This document shows positions 1 through 10,566 of a stretch of DNA of 64,000 bases, piece by piece. This DNA comes from Branchinecta lynchi (lineage: Eukaryota; Arthropoda; Branchiopoda; Anostraca; Branchinectidae). Location of the stretch: positions 27,553,464 to 27,617,463 of the forward strand of contig JAKZAP010000007.1 in NCBI GenBank assembly GCA_023053575.1. The letters are read 5' to 3'. The translations under genes and the position numbers were made by a program. The notes under the pieces were generated by a model, which saw only the letters and a program-made list of their open reading frames with translations, made no database searches and was not told where the DNA came from. Each line of letters opens with the position of its first letter. The first letter of the stretch is position 1.

Positions 1-479
1 ATACCGTTTAGTTTTGTTACAAGTTATTAAGTCGTACAAGATTTAAAACGAATTGTATATATCAATTATATTTTGTTTAAGTTGACAGTCCTATGTTATC
101 ATGTTGTGAAACAGATATTCAGGAATAAATGCCATGATTGATTGATAGACAGTTGCAAGATAAAGTATGGCTAGTGGTCATTAGGCTACTAAAGGACTGA
201 ACTGTATTGGGGACAATAATTGACAATGAGGTGCAAGCAGCAGGACACTAGATATCCGTGTCAATTTGTGTGCAGCGTTAGAAAAAAGCCAAAAGCCAAA
301 ACGACTCTATTTTACGTTGCCCTCGTTTTGAAAGAGTACTCTAGGGCAGGACTTACAATGTGGTAGTTCTATTTCAGAAGAAGGGGACAATTTTTGGGTT
401 GGAAGGTTTGGATTTAATGAGATTTGGGATGTAAATTAGCATGAACGGGTAATTAGGGGGCACAGGTGGAGTCTATGAC

Positions 480-1350
480 TAGTAAGGGAGAAGATTTCGT
501 GGTTAGCACTAAGAAGTTATTAAGGACTATAGGGCTTGAGGATATTAAGAATACAAAATCAGGTTTTTTATTCTAAAATAGTTGCCGGTATGTATTATGT
601 GGCAGAAGTGTGGGGGCTCGAAAAAGGGAGTAGATTAGATACAATATATACGATCATTTTAAGAGGCTGTTAAGACTCAATTTTAAGTTTAACCATCTAG
701 TTTTAAAGGGCGATCTAGGATTAGTGTCGCTGCGAAATCGTAAATTAGTTAGGATAGTAAAATATTGGAAAAAGCTACTAGATTTGGAGAAAAATAGATT
801 AGTTAAGATGGCATTAAGATAATTGTTAGAAGACAGGAGGAAAAATTCATGGATGAACCAGGTTAAAGCAATTTTGGATAGTTTTGGTTTGAGGGAATGT
901 TGGAACAATGTGTTATTGAGAGGACTGAGAGTAGGAGCAATAGCTAGTCTAGTATAAGAAAAGTTAGATAGCCAGGAAATACAGCAATTGCAAAATGAGA
1001 TCACACATCACAGTCTCTGATCTGGTACAAGAAGTCAAAAGAAGTCGGAGGGGGGGGGGGGGAATTATATGTAAAAGTGAGGATGAGGGCAGAGGCTATT
1101 AAGTGGACAATATGCTAAGAACAAGTTTTTACCGTTGTAGTAGAAGGAAGTATATGGGGATGGAAAAAGTAAGACTTGTTCAATATTTGCCCGATGTGGA
1201 GATTGAAAGATGAAGATTTGTTTCATTTTTTGGTTGATTGTGAGGAACTGGGAGGGCTAAGGAAAACAGATTCTTGGAGTTGAAAATGGGGACGACGATT
1301 GGTTTATGAGGATTTTAGATAATAAGACTTTTTTGACAATAAAGAGTTGT
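480..1350 (+). pseudogene. decayed LINE reverse-transcriptase C-terminal fragment
   Basis: Translating the plus strand in shifting frames gives pieces typical of the region after the RT domain of non-LTR retrotransposons: an AEVWGLEKGSRLD-like stretch near 605-640, a long basic/leucine block about 655-1000, and near 1185-1250 a degenerate zinc-binding tail (CPMWRLKDEDLFHFLVDCEEL-like) resembling the CPxC...H...C tail of CR1/Jockey-type ORF2 proteins. Several stops and frame changes break it, and homopolymer G runs (about 1050 and 1383) interrupt it. It is a dead 5'-truncated copy. The clade is not resolved. Confidence 0.6.
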
Positions 1351-1475
1351 GCTAGATGCATCCAGAGGTGTCACGACTGTGCGGGGGGGGGGGGGGGGCT
1401 ACTATTTCTGAAGTCGATTAGACTAATTTAATAGGTGTATTGTAGCACATGAGTCACGATCAACAAAGAACTTAC

Positions 1476-1750
1476 TAGTTTGCAATTTGGGCAGGTCGAT
1501 GAGTGTTTCAATTTCAAAGACCATGGTCTGGTAGGAGGTTTAGAAGCCAGGTTCCTTGAAGAGTCTGCAAGGTGGGAGACAGACTTTCCTTTTGTCTTTA
1601 AAGACTTCCGAAACCTCTGTCTAAGCTCCTGGATACTATCTGTCTTATCCTCAACACTTCCAGAACATTTAGGTATATCACTTGAGGGAGATTCTTCAGA
1701 AGCCGGAGTAGATGGTTCGTTTGCAGCTTGGTCTTGAAGAGTTTCACCAG
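1476..1750 (-). CDS. candidate internal exon of an unidentified gene
   Basis: Read on the minus strand, an acceptor (ctattacag) ends at 1751 and a strong donor (gtaagt) starts at 1475. They enclose 275 nt that are open for exactly 91 codons after two carried bases, and the exon ends in phase 0. The peptide is hydrophilic, starts GETLQDQAANEPSTPASEES, continues with ELRQRFRKSLKTKGKSVSHL and ends STCPNCKL. It looks like disordered protein sequence rather than a transposon fragment. No family was recognised, and no partner exon was found in the rest of the window downstream of GTF2F1. It lies beyond the GTF2F1 stop codon on the same strand, so it would belong to another gene, possibly continuing off the left edge. 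It could be a chance open frame between cryptic splice sites. Confidence 0.4.
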
Positions 1751-1959
1751 CTGTAATAGATGATAGGCTATAATTTATGTTTTACAAAGAAAAAAAAACA
1801 GAAGAAAAAGAAAAACAAAAGTTGTTCATCAAGTCTAAGTCACTATAAAATAAAATTACAATAGTCCTATCTAATTTTCCAATTCTAATTTATTTTTAAC
1901 CAAACAAATTCAATAAACCCTAGAAAACAACTGAATTCACTCTTAAGAAGCCTCTTGGC

Positions 1960-2330
1960 CTGTGCAGAGTGATTTGTTTTCACCTTTCACTGACAACCTT
2001 CTCTTGTCCGCCACATCATTTACCCACTCCCTCCCTGTGACACCCCCTCCCACTTCAAATCTCTCCCACAGTCCACCACAACACTTTTCACCTCCCAACA
2101 AATGTCCTTTTAATTTACTCTTAAAAATAAATACGTTTTCAGCCTCCTTAAAGCTGACTGGAAGCTTATTCCATACAGATACAGCACTATTTGCGCTGTT
2201 TCAAATCACAAATCCATCAACTAGTATTTCGCTGTTCATGCATCAACATGCCCGCATTTCTCGCCGAATAAAAATGATAATTCGAACTGAAAGGAAAAAA
2301 TCATTAAAACACACAGGAGCTATATTGTTT
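1960..2330 (-). pseudogene. LINE ORF2 extreme C-terminal remnant
   Basis: On the minus strand a short frame reads EWNKLPVSFKEAENVFIFK followed by SKLKGHLL. This matches the W-N-x-LP ... FK-x-x-L pattern that ends many CR1/L2-type retrotransposon proteins. It is preceded by frame breaks and has no RT core. A lineage-specific C-terminal tail rich in G and E follows up to about 1960. Read as the 3' end of a truncated copy. Confidence 0.5.
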
Positions 2331-2340
2331 ATCACTTGAC

Positions 2341-3110
2341 ATACAAACACTGCCATTTGATGATCCAATTTCTACTGGACGTCTTTAATACCAACCTTAG
2401 TACAAATACTACGTTGTAGCCTATAGTACAACAACTTTGCAAGCTGACTATTAATGCCTACAGTGGCGCCATTTCAGTAAACCTTAGGTGGTGGGGGGGG
2501 GGGGGGGGGGCAAACATCCATTTTGGGCCCCCCTACACAAAAATTGTTAAGGTAAGATTTAAGCAGTTTTTAAATATACCATAGTGAGCATATGCAAGAG
2601 TCACGCATTGTTCGAAGATTCTTCAATATGTTACCTTAGACCCACTGAGGCTTTCTATCGAAACCCTATCGAAATTTGTCTTGACCTTGAGAAGTAGATC
2701 TGGATTCATGAATCCATCTCACAAACACCAAATTATAATGAAACTTAGCACCGCGGCAAAAATAGAAAAATCAGCCTATTTTCTGCTAAAATACTAAGAT
2801 TTTGGACCAAAACCAGATTGCAAACTGGGCGATGCAGTGTGAAATTTACGATTTGATAAAACGCGTTTACGTCACCATGTTAACAACAAGGAATATAAAC
2901 AAAAAAGCCTCGGATTTTGGGCCCCTCTCTTCCCCCCACCAAAATGACGAGCGCCTAATCTAGAGCACCATAGAAAGTTGTGCATGGTCGATAACTGAAG
3001 GGCCCTGAAATAATAATTGGTCTCTCTCGATCCTTATTGCATTGTAATGTCGCTGTAGTTTTCGATAAGAAGCCATAAACATTTACACGCAGTCTGCGGT
3101 AAAGTCTCGT
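2341..3110. other. non-coding stretch with a G homopolymer
   Basis: No supported coding or RNA feature. A run of about 20 G occurs near 2491-2510, flanked by sequence similar to short motifs elsewhere in the window (ggcccctc..ccccc). Open frames here are short and lack splice or codon signals. Confidence 0.5.
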
Positions 3111-3119
3111 GAATCGTCC

Positions 3120-3440
3120 AGAATATACCCGAATGGTTGAAAATATTCTGGAATGGTTGGGGATACTCCGCAATGGTGGTTTACAATTGGTCAGGAGTAT
3201 ACCAGAAGATTTGTCAGAGATTTTTCGGAATGGTTAGGAATAATCAGGAATGGTTAGGAATAATCCGGAATGGTTGGGAATAATCTGGAATGGTTAGGAA
3301 TAATCCGGAATAGTTAGGAATAATCCGAAATGGTCAGGAATAATCAGGAATGGTCAGGAATAATCCGGAATGGTTAGGAATAATCCAGAATGGCCAGGAA
3401 TAATCCAGAATGGTCAGGATTATTCCGTTATTCCGGAATG
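3120..3440 (+). repeat. 20-bp minisatellite (ggaatggttaggaataatcc)
   Basis: About ten to eleven clear copies of the unit ggaatggttaggaataatcc run from 3226 to 3440. More degenerate copies extend back to about 3120, where the unit decays to gaatggttgaaaatattctg. Variation is mostly T/C and G/A within GGTTAGG versus GGTCAGG. The array ends in a small dyad (attccgttattccggaat). Confidence 0.85.
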
Positions 3441-4880
3441 GTTTACATAAGAAATGAGAGTCGTTGACCCCTCGGCCTAGAAACCTGACTTAGTTCCCTT
3501 TAAGATAATCCCAGGAGGCTGAAGTAGGCTACAGCAATAAGTTACTGTTGCTTAGCTTGATAATTGTATGATTTTTCAAAAGCTACAACAGATGTGTGTG
3601 GCTTAGCTGTATTCCAAGCAGACCCACAGTTGCAGCCCTAATAAAGTCTCAGGACAATCAGAACAATCTTTTTGCTTTTGTTTCCAAGCAGAAACAGAAA
3701 AGTAGCCTACAGTTAGCCCTACTATCTATCTACGCATGTGGAATTTCATATTCACACAGTGGCAGCACATGGTAGGCTATGATACGGTAACCATTCAGCA
3801 ATCTTTTCAACTTCTGATCCTTTAATCACTGAATTAGGATTTTTCACTGAAAAATGCAGCTGCAACAGCATGATAAATCCTATGCTGCAAGTCTAATTCC
3901 AGTGGGAGGAATTACAAGACCTTTTTATCTTTGGCTAACATTGTAGTGTGTGGCATCCATGTTTGATTTACCAAAGTTAATTAAATTGGATATTAGTTTC
4001 TTGTGCAAGCCTTAGCTTAACTGTATTACAAGAGAAAATATTTACATGGTCTTCAGGTGCTAAGAAAGGTGAATTAAATGGTTTTTATCTGCCACTGCTT
4101 TCTGATCATCAGACCTTAATGGCTTAATTCCAACAAATTATTCCAAGCAAGTTCAGTTACTTTTTGGAGCTTGATTTTCTTGTATTTTAATATAACAAAA
4201 AAAGACAGCTTGAAGATTTCTACTTTTGGCTGTTTCAGATTTATTACAGTCCTGAATGCAATGGTTTAGCATACAAATTTGTGTGAGCATTTGTTGAAGC
4301 TCTAGACAACAAAGACAGGGTACCAACATGTAAGCCAATTTGCCAATTCTACAAAATGCTAAGAACGAACTGTAGCATTTTTTCCTGTTTATTTTTTCAA
4401 CTTTTCCCTTTCAAAAGTTGCTTCCAAAAATATTTGAAATATAACATTGCATTCAGAACTCAATTATCAATTTTATATTTATAAGGCCAACGGATGAAAT
4501 TTTCACACGTTAAGGTTAGGGTTTTAGGGTTCCACATATTAGGGTACATGAAAATCAAGCTATAAAAATAACTAACTGAACTTGGCTAGACAAATTTTTT
4601 GATCGAAGAAATAAAAGGCACAGATGGTAGCACAAATAGGCATTCAATTTATTGTCTTAGCACTTGAAGACAGTACACAAAATTTCTCTTAAAACAGATT
4701 TGCTGGGGCCTATGTTAAAAAACACACCCTATTTTGTAGAATCTCACACAAGCTACATGGCTCCAACATGGTCCTAAGGTGGTGAGATCACTCATATATA
4801 GAACTGCTGTCCTCTGAAAGTGAGCTGAAAGGTAGGGAGTTTACTTTTACCTCAAGCCCAAGCTGGAAGGTAGGAGAATA
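3441..4880. other. AT-rich stretch with no recognised gene
   Basis: No supported exon. The minus-strand open frame at 4153-4338 has no splice context that I trust. A short gttagggttttagggtt motif near 4515 is too brief to be a telomeric repeat. Confidence 0.5.
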
Positions 4881-5039
4881 AAAATTATGGCGGTAGAAGG
4901 CTCAGGATCTGAAAATCATTTATTTGGCAGCTACCCTACCAAAGAAGAAAGGAAAAACTTAGGTCTTTGTCACCTTTCAGCAAATACATACAACCAGCAA
5001 ACGCTTGCTAGGCTTAGTGGAGGTGTCAGTGGTACTCAG

Positions 5040-6265
5040 TTTGGCTCAGTCTACCACACATCCCTGATTTTTGGATACCCTATGCCAAATGCTGGATATA
5101 TCTATGTTTGGCCTACTCCATCCCAAACGTTGGATACACTATGCCACTATGCCTCCAAAAAAAGTTTAAGATGGAAACCCTTGAGAGTCGGAGACTGTGG
5201 CTGAGCTTAGCGGTTGGCTGAATTTACATGCAATCATATTAGGCCTAATGATAATATAACTTATAAGCTAGCTAGGACATATTTCTGCGGGCCTTATTAA
5301 ATCAACTATTTAGTCCTGAATACAATGGTATCTTTGAAATATTTTTAGCAGCTGTTTTAGACTGAAAAATATTGAAAACAAGTACAATAAATTAACAGCA
5401 CCTGCACTTCATTTTTCATTACAGAAAGTCTGCAAGTTTGAGCTACTGTCGGTAGCGCTTTTTGTGGCTACCCTACTACAGTCTACCACAAACACCTCAT
5501 TTTTGGGAAAGCCTATGCCAAACCTTGAATATGTCTAGAGAGTGTTCCCCCCTCGTACCAATAGCAACTATTAGTTACTATTTCCGTTCCATCCTCACGA
5601 AAAGTTACTACACTGACTGTTCCAACCTTCTCGGAACAGTAACTAATAGTTACTATTTGCTTACCATGCTCTGGAGCGTGGTAAGCGTAGTAAATACGCA
5701 TCTTGGTAATGTGATCGGTCGGATTTGCCTGTGGCATGAAATCCCACTGGAAAATAGAAAGATTGTTCCAGCCATGACGGCAAAAAGCCAAAATTTGTGA
5801 TTTCATGCGTAGTAACTACGGTAAGTAGAGTGGAACACTCTCCTAGTGTTTGGTATACCCTATGCCTAACCCTGGATACACTATGCCAAATGCTGGATAC
5901 TGCACTTAGAAAAAACTCTTACAGTATTTGCTACTGGGATTAGTCTTGTCTTTATTGAGATAAACATTATCCCTAAATCCGATTAATTTTATCCCAACAG
6001 AGATAAGATTAATCCCAGTAGTAAATACTGCATCCTTATTCAGACAAACTTTTTACAGCATGGGACCCAATAAAATATTGATGATTTGAGTGAAGCTCAG
6101 AAATCAACTAATCAGAATTCATCTGTACTGAGGTATGTCAAGGTTGGGGTACTAAGTAGCTATCCAGCGTTTGGTATGCGGTATCGAACGATCAGCATAG
6201 CCATAGGCTGAGCATAGGATAGGCTATGCCAAATGCTACAACCTGGATATGGCTAGCATTTGGCA
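5040..6265 (+). repeat. dispersed TATGCCAAA repeat cluster
   Basis: Sub-copies share cagtctaccacaaa, gggtaccctatgccaaatgct and ggatatatctatgtttggc-like words at about 5040-5150, 5485-5537, 5843-5900 and (inverted plus direct) 6165-6265. Further copies are seen at about 43550-43655 and 59320-59545. The copy at 5485-5900 is split by a MITE at 5538-5842, so this family is older than that MITE. No coding capacity was recognised. Confidence 0.6.
5538..5842. mobile_element. TAGTAACT-family MITE, complete copy with 3-bp TSD
   Basis: The ends are an inverted pair, GAGAGTGTTCC at 5538-5548 and GGAACACTCTC at 5832-5842, flanked by CTA on both sides (5535-5537 and 5843-5845). Internally the copy holds repeated tagtaact/agttacta dyads, a gaccgttccaacc-like word and a gacgtcatgcgtagtaact-like right part shared with copies at 24745, 49445 and 58180. 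It has no ORF, so it is a non-autonomous DNA transposon. A 3-bp TSD is also seen at the 58180 copy (TTT). The superfamily is not assigned. Confidence 0.75.
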
Positions 6266-6435
6266 TAGGGTATCTAAAAAACAGAGGTTTCTGGTTGAAT
6301 GCCCTACTACTACACCCCAGTGCTGCTACAGTGTAGGCTACTAGGCTTAGGCTAGACAAGAAGATTCCCAACACCTTGACAAACAGTTTACGCAAATAAA
6401 TCGATAGCCTGCCTGAGTAACACAAGACAAAAAAG

Positions 6436-6486
6436 CAGCTGATCCTGAGAATTTCCCAATCCTTGGGAAATCCTCAAGATCAGCTG
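6436..6486. repeat. short near-perfect hairpin
   Basis: Two arms of 24 bases, starting cagctgatcctgag and ending ctcaagatcagctg, pair with two mismatches around a 3-base loop. No T-tract or other processing signal was recognised. It may be the relic of a fold-back element. Confidence 0.6.
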
Positions 6487-6779
6487 TTTTTTAGCCAAGG
6501 GCCAAGGCTAAAAATAGAAATAATCCAAAATTCACCCCAAGATCTCCTCACTGAGTTCCCTGAGATCATGGCCATGTCATCTTGTAATTCCGAGAGCTAA
6601 TTGTTGAAACAACCAGCCAGCCTAGCCACTTGTGATCACCTTCAGAGAGCCAGCGGCTGGATGCCTGGACAACTCTGTGACAAAGTTGTTAGGCTATAGA
6701 TGTAGGAATCTCAGCTTCTCAAATCCATACCATGATAATTTCTATACGGACAAGTCACAGCCGTCTTCAATCTATCTGC

Positions 6780-7180
6780 CCTCATGAGATGTTTCCCTTT
6801 CGATTTGTCTAGCTAGATGGCATTCCGAGACAGCCTTTTTTCTGCCAAGACCGGACCAATCACCACATCGGGATCGGACATGATTCGCGTGATGGCAAAT
6901 GATTTCTTTCAAGGCGTGTTCTTGCCGTTCTCCGAGTACCCAGTACCCACGTTTTCGTTTCTCCCAGGGACTCAATCCCTGTGTTCTCACACAAGTCCCC
7001 ACGGGCAGGAAATGATCCGATTATCATCACCATCGTCAAAAAAGGACTCCCTTTCCCCTTCAGATTCGGTGGAGAATCGATTTTGGGAGTTACTGGGGAA
7101 AACAGATATTATATCCAACTTGGCCGGAAGGAAAGGACAAGTGATAAACCAACTGAAGTTTTTAGTAAGATGCAGAGACA
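6780..7180 (+). repeat. dispersed repeat with 'catcaaaaaggac...cagattcgg' core
   Basis: Words such as gactcaatccc, tatcatcaccat, aaaaggactcccttt and cagattcggtggagaat recur at about 38090-38270 and, inverted, at about 47790-48180. Related ends occur at 22700-22985. Overlapping open frames on both strands here follow from base composition and are not supported as genes. Confidence 0.55.
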
Positions 7181-7199
7181 AATAAGATATTTATAGTCG

Positions 7200-7675
7200 G
7201 TAGAAGCTTCGGTTATTTATTACAGGTTTGTTTCCTTCCCCGAACATGAACCAGAGGATTGACAGCCTGACGAGGACCCTTGCCAAGAACGGCCGAAATA
7301 TAGCTGATGAAGAATCATAGCTGACGTCTCCGTTGTAACATTGTTTGAATAAATGTTTCAAAGTCAGCTTGGGCTCAAAGAATATTTATAGATATTAGAG
7401 ATGGACAGATGGTAATAAGAATTTCTGAAATTACCATTGAGTTTGTTTATTGTTTAAAACTGATTGTGAGAAAGAAAGAGTCATCTTTTTTGTCAATCAA
7501 TCCATCATATATTTCCAAATATCTCTTAAAAGTGATAACATAGGATTATATTTGACGGGGCAAAACGGATAAGTCAGCTACATTTTATTCGAGCTATATT
7601 TCGGCCCTTCTTGGCAAGGGTCATCTTCAGGCTCAAGCCAGAAAATAAACTTGTCAAAATAAACAAGTTTATTTT
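7200..7675. repeat. copies of the 'cggatacgtcagctg / cttcttggcaaggg' repeat
   Basis: A family recurring throughout the window. One end carries caaaacggataagtcagct, the middle ggcccttcttggcaagggtc..cttcaggctc, and the other end cagcttgggctcaaag. Here an inverted copy covers about 7200-7385 and a direct copy about 7555-7675. Others are at 11246-14035 (split), 15515-15640, 26240-29345 (split), 52495-52660 and 62560-62705. The uninterrupted copy at 7200-7385 is a useful empty-site reference for the insertion at 11429. Confidence 0.7.
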
Positions 7676-8000
7676 CCAGCTCGTTTTATCTCCCAAACAG
7701 GGCAAGCTTCGTTTTACACGTAAAGCCTCAATTGAATTGTTGCTGACCGGTGCGTGCCTTGTGACTCATGTAGCGTTTACACGGACAAGAAATCTCGTCG
7801 AGTAGAAAGGAATTTCGGTAAACCTGAAAGGATTCCGTTCGTGAAGACGACTAGAAAAAGTCTAGCGGGACGGGAATTCCTTTCATCGGTCTACTTGAAG
7901 GGAATTTCGTCGGCGGCACTGGTGAAAAAGACTAAAAAAGGCTAGCTAGCTTTTGAGATGAGCAGTCATCAGTACTGATGTATGCTATCAACACATTTTT

Positions 8001-9190
8001 GGGATCCCAACACGTAAGTGGAGGGATACCTATGACATCGCAAAAGTTGTCCGTCCGTCCGTCTGTCTGTAAGCACGATAATTCTCGAAGGGAATGAATA
8101 TTTTGCTGAAACTTGGTATGAAGATTGTTTGGGTCAAGGGTAAGGTCGAGTTCGTAGATGGGCTCTGTAGCCCTATATTTGGGGGTGGGGGAGGGGGTTC
8201 AGTTTAAGGGACAAACAAAATATTTTTAAACAGCTAATGTGATAGTCGATTATGGGGTAAGAAGACATGCTGAGCACGTTGGTGACAATATTTTTCTCGC
8301 CGGACAAGTAGTTCGTCCGGAATCTGGCAAAAATCGGAAAGTTTATTAAAAGTAAAAGTTTCATTTGAAGTTGATTAAATGTTTGATTTAAGGGTAAGAA
8401 GACATGCTGAGCACGATGGTGAAAATTATTTTCTCGCTGGACGAGTAGTTCGTCCGGAATCCGGCAAAAACCGGAAAGTTGGTTAAACGTAAAAGTTTCA
8501 TTTGAAGTTGATTAAATGTTTGATGTAGGGGTAAGAAGACATGCTGAGCATGATGGTGAAAATCATTTTGTCGCCGGACAAGCAGTTCGTCCGGAATCCG
8601 GCCGAAACCGGAAAGTTGGTTAAAAGTAACAGTTTCATTTAAAGTTGATTAAATGTTTGACTTTATGGGTAAGAAGACATGCTGAACCCGATGGTCAAAA
8701 CCATTTTCTCGCCGGACAACTAGTTCGCCTGTAATCCGGCCAAAACCGGAAAATATGTTAAAAGTAGAAGCTTTATCTGAAGTTGATTAGATGATATATT
8801 TAGGGGTAAGTAGAGACACTGAGTCTGTATATAATGATCATTTTTTACCGGGACATATAATTATTCCGGAATCCGGTTGTACCCGCATTTTTTTTAAGTC
8901 AAAATTTTATTTAAAGTTGATTAGATTTCTTTATAGGGATAAGGAGATACGCCGGCTTCGTTTCTGAATTTTTCTTTTTTTGCTGGACTAGTAGTTCGCT
9001 CCGAATTCGGGCGAAACCGCAAATTTGGCAGTAGTAAAGCAGGAAGTTTCGGTCAATATCGTCAAAATAGATATGGCTTATAGAGGTATAGATAGGTAGG
9101 TAGAATATCTGGACTCGGTTTTCTCTGATGATTAGCCTGGCGAAGACAAGACCGAATTGTCTGGATCAAATCTTAGATTTTTGGGATCCC
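8001..9190 (+). mobile_element. element with six ~138-bp internal tandem units, copy 1
   Basis: Bounded by the dyad TGGGATCCCA near 8001-8011 and again near 9182-9191. The left part holds gtccgtccgtccgtctgtctg followed by aagcacgataattctcgaag. The body is about six units of roughly 138 bp, starting near 8253, 8390, 8529, 8668, 8802 and 8935. Each begins gggtaagaagacatgctgag and contains cgccggacaagtagttcgtc and aatccggc..accggaaagtt. The right part reads tctggatca..cctttggtcttg. The same architecture recurs at 39095-40190. No ORF and no transposase were recognised. Classification is unknown. Confidence 0.75.
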
Positions 9191-9318
9191 ATCGACACCT
9201 TTGGTCTTGTTTTTTGTTGGCTATAGAATTTATTTTGTCATGTCTTCTTGCTTGAAGACTTCCTCTACTTGCAAACGCTGCATCACAAGCGTTTTATGCA
9301 AACTTTCGCATCTGTTTT

Positions 9319-9597
9319 GAGCCTCGTTTTTGTTGCATGCTGCAGGTCCACTTCTCGGCGGATTCCGGACTGATTCTTTCTACATCCGTTTTTGCACTGC
9401 AGCGCTTCCGAGGAAGACGGCAGCGCTTCTCGAGAATCACGGACTTGCTCCCCGACCAAGTCCGTGCTTCCCTGCAAGACGCTGCAGTGCTGCCGCTTCA
9501 ACCAAGAAGAAAGTGAATCCAAAAACGCATATTATGCAAAAGCAAAGAAGTGCTGCAGCAGCGATGCGGCAGCACTATTGCAACAAAAACGAGGCTC
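9319..9597. mobile_element. fold-back element with perfect 19-bp inverted ends
   Basis: GAGCCTCGTTTTTGTTGCA at 9319-9337 is the exact reverse complement of 9579-9597. The interior is GC-rich with several ctgcag/gctgc dyads, so the whole 279 bp can fold. No clear target-site duplication was seen at these borders, so the true ends may lie slightly further out. Open frames on the plus strand here are composition effects. Confidence 0.6.
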
Positions 9598-9759
9598 TGG
9601 TCTCCTGATTCGCTGCCCTGGCAGGGAGTGCGGTGCGTGTTGTCCTTTGCAACCTTCACGTTTCCCTAGGTTTCCGTTTTGTAGCTCGGTCACAGCGTCT
9701 AGTCTTAAGGAATCGCATCACTCCTTCAGCCAATTGTCGATGGGCTCGGAATAGACTGG

Positions 9760-9940
9760 AGGTCAGGTTTTCGCGAGCTGGAAAGTAAAGTAGGAATCAC
9801 TTTCCAGTGGTTATCACGCTACTTGGGAAAGTTTCCGAGCTTTCCACCCGGTTTTCGCGCTTTGAAAACCAAAGCAGCTTTCCCGGAAAGTGATTCCACA
9901 AGGTTAGTGGAAAGCTCCGCGGAAAGTTGAATGCTTCGGC
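9760..9940. repeat. relative of the ggaaagtgattcc repeat
   Basis: Several inverted ggaaagt/actttcc words (ggaaagtaaa, cactttccag, ggaaagtgattcc) resemble the better-defined 278-bp insertion at 40342-40619 and blocks within the long inverted arms. A second diverged block lies at about 10080-10280, inside the presumed GTF2F1 3' UTR. Confidence 0.4.
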
Positions 9941-10058
9941 GGGGATTTTAAAAGTGAAGAAAAAAACAGTGCAAGTATCGCTAATAATAACAAAAATGGC
10001 AGGCGTTACTAAAGATGATGGAATACGTTAGAATCAAAGACACGTCAAGTGAACCATC

Positions 10059-10064
10059 TTTATT
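10059..10064 (-). terminator. candidate GTF2F1 poly(A) signal AATAAA
   Basis: A minus-strand AATAAA lies about 300 bases after the GTF2F1 stop codon. No closer canonical hexamer was noticed. It gives a plausible 3' UTR of about 0.3 kb. The actual cleavage site cannot be seen. Confidence 0.45.
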
Positions 10065-10361
10065 CTAAAAGGATTGTAGTTCAAGATTTTCCCGGAGATA
10101 TCGGCTTTCCATGCGTTTTCGCGATCGGTACAGTGGGAAAGCGATTCCAGGAATCGCTTTAGTACAGTTTTCGCGATGTTCTTCGCTCGCCGGAAAGTAA
10201 ATCCCTCTTTTAGTTACGAGTCCAACACCCTCACGACGCTCGGCTGTCAATGACTCGAGCTGTCCATCGAAGTTCTGATACACTGCACCAGGTATGAGTG
10301 ACCAGGAAGTTTAAAAATATTCCGTTCATATCGCCAAATAGAAATGTACAAAAATAGATAA

Positions 10362-10566
10362 CTACTTTCTGAGTGAAAAATAGGTTTTTCCCTGATGCTT
10401 GTTCTTGATTGGATTGATCCGCTTCAGCATATCAGTAATGGCGGCGACTAGTTGATCCGTGCTGAGGCCAGTCTTCTTACGCTTGAACAAGGCCAAGAGA
10501 TCGACAGCCGTCATAGGTTTCCGGGCGAGATATCGTCGTAGAGTCTCGTCGTTCAAGCCTTCGGCA
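10362..10566 (-). CDS. GTF2F1: GTF2F1 exon 9 (C-terminal winged helix and stop)
   Basis: Acceptor tctattgcag before 10566. It encodes AEGLNDETLRRYLARKPMTA, VDLLALFKRKKTGLSTDQLV, then LKRINPIK and GKTYFSLRK followed by the stop. This is the RAP74 C-terminal winged-helix domain, which in the family contacts the FCP1 C-terminal helix. Nothing is missing relative to the human domain. It ends at the usual position, so the protein is full length. Confidence 0.96.

Noticed and set aside
4505..4550. Telomere-like gttagggttttagggtt words
   Set aside because: Only two or three degenerate units, far too short for telomeric or interstitial telomeric repeat.
6817..7185. Plus-strand open frame of 122 codons
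   Set aside because: It lies in a dispersed non-coding repeat also found at 38.1 and 47.8 kb, where the frame is not conserved.
9330..9754. Overlapping alanine/serine/cysteine-rich frames
   Set aside because: They span a fold-back element with perfect 19-bp inverted ends. The open frames follow from high GC and gctgc dyads.
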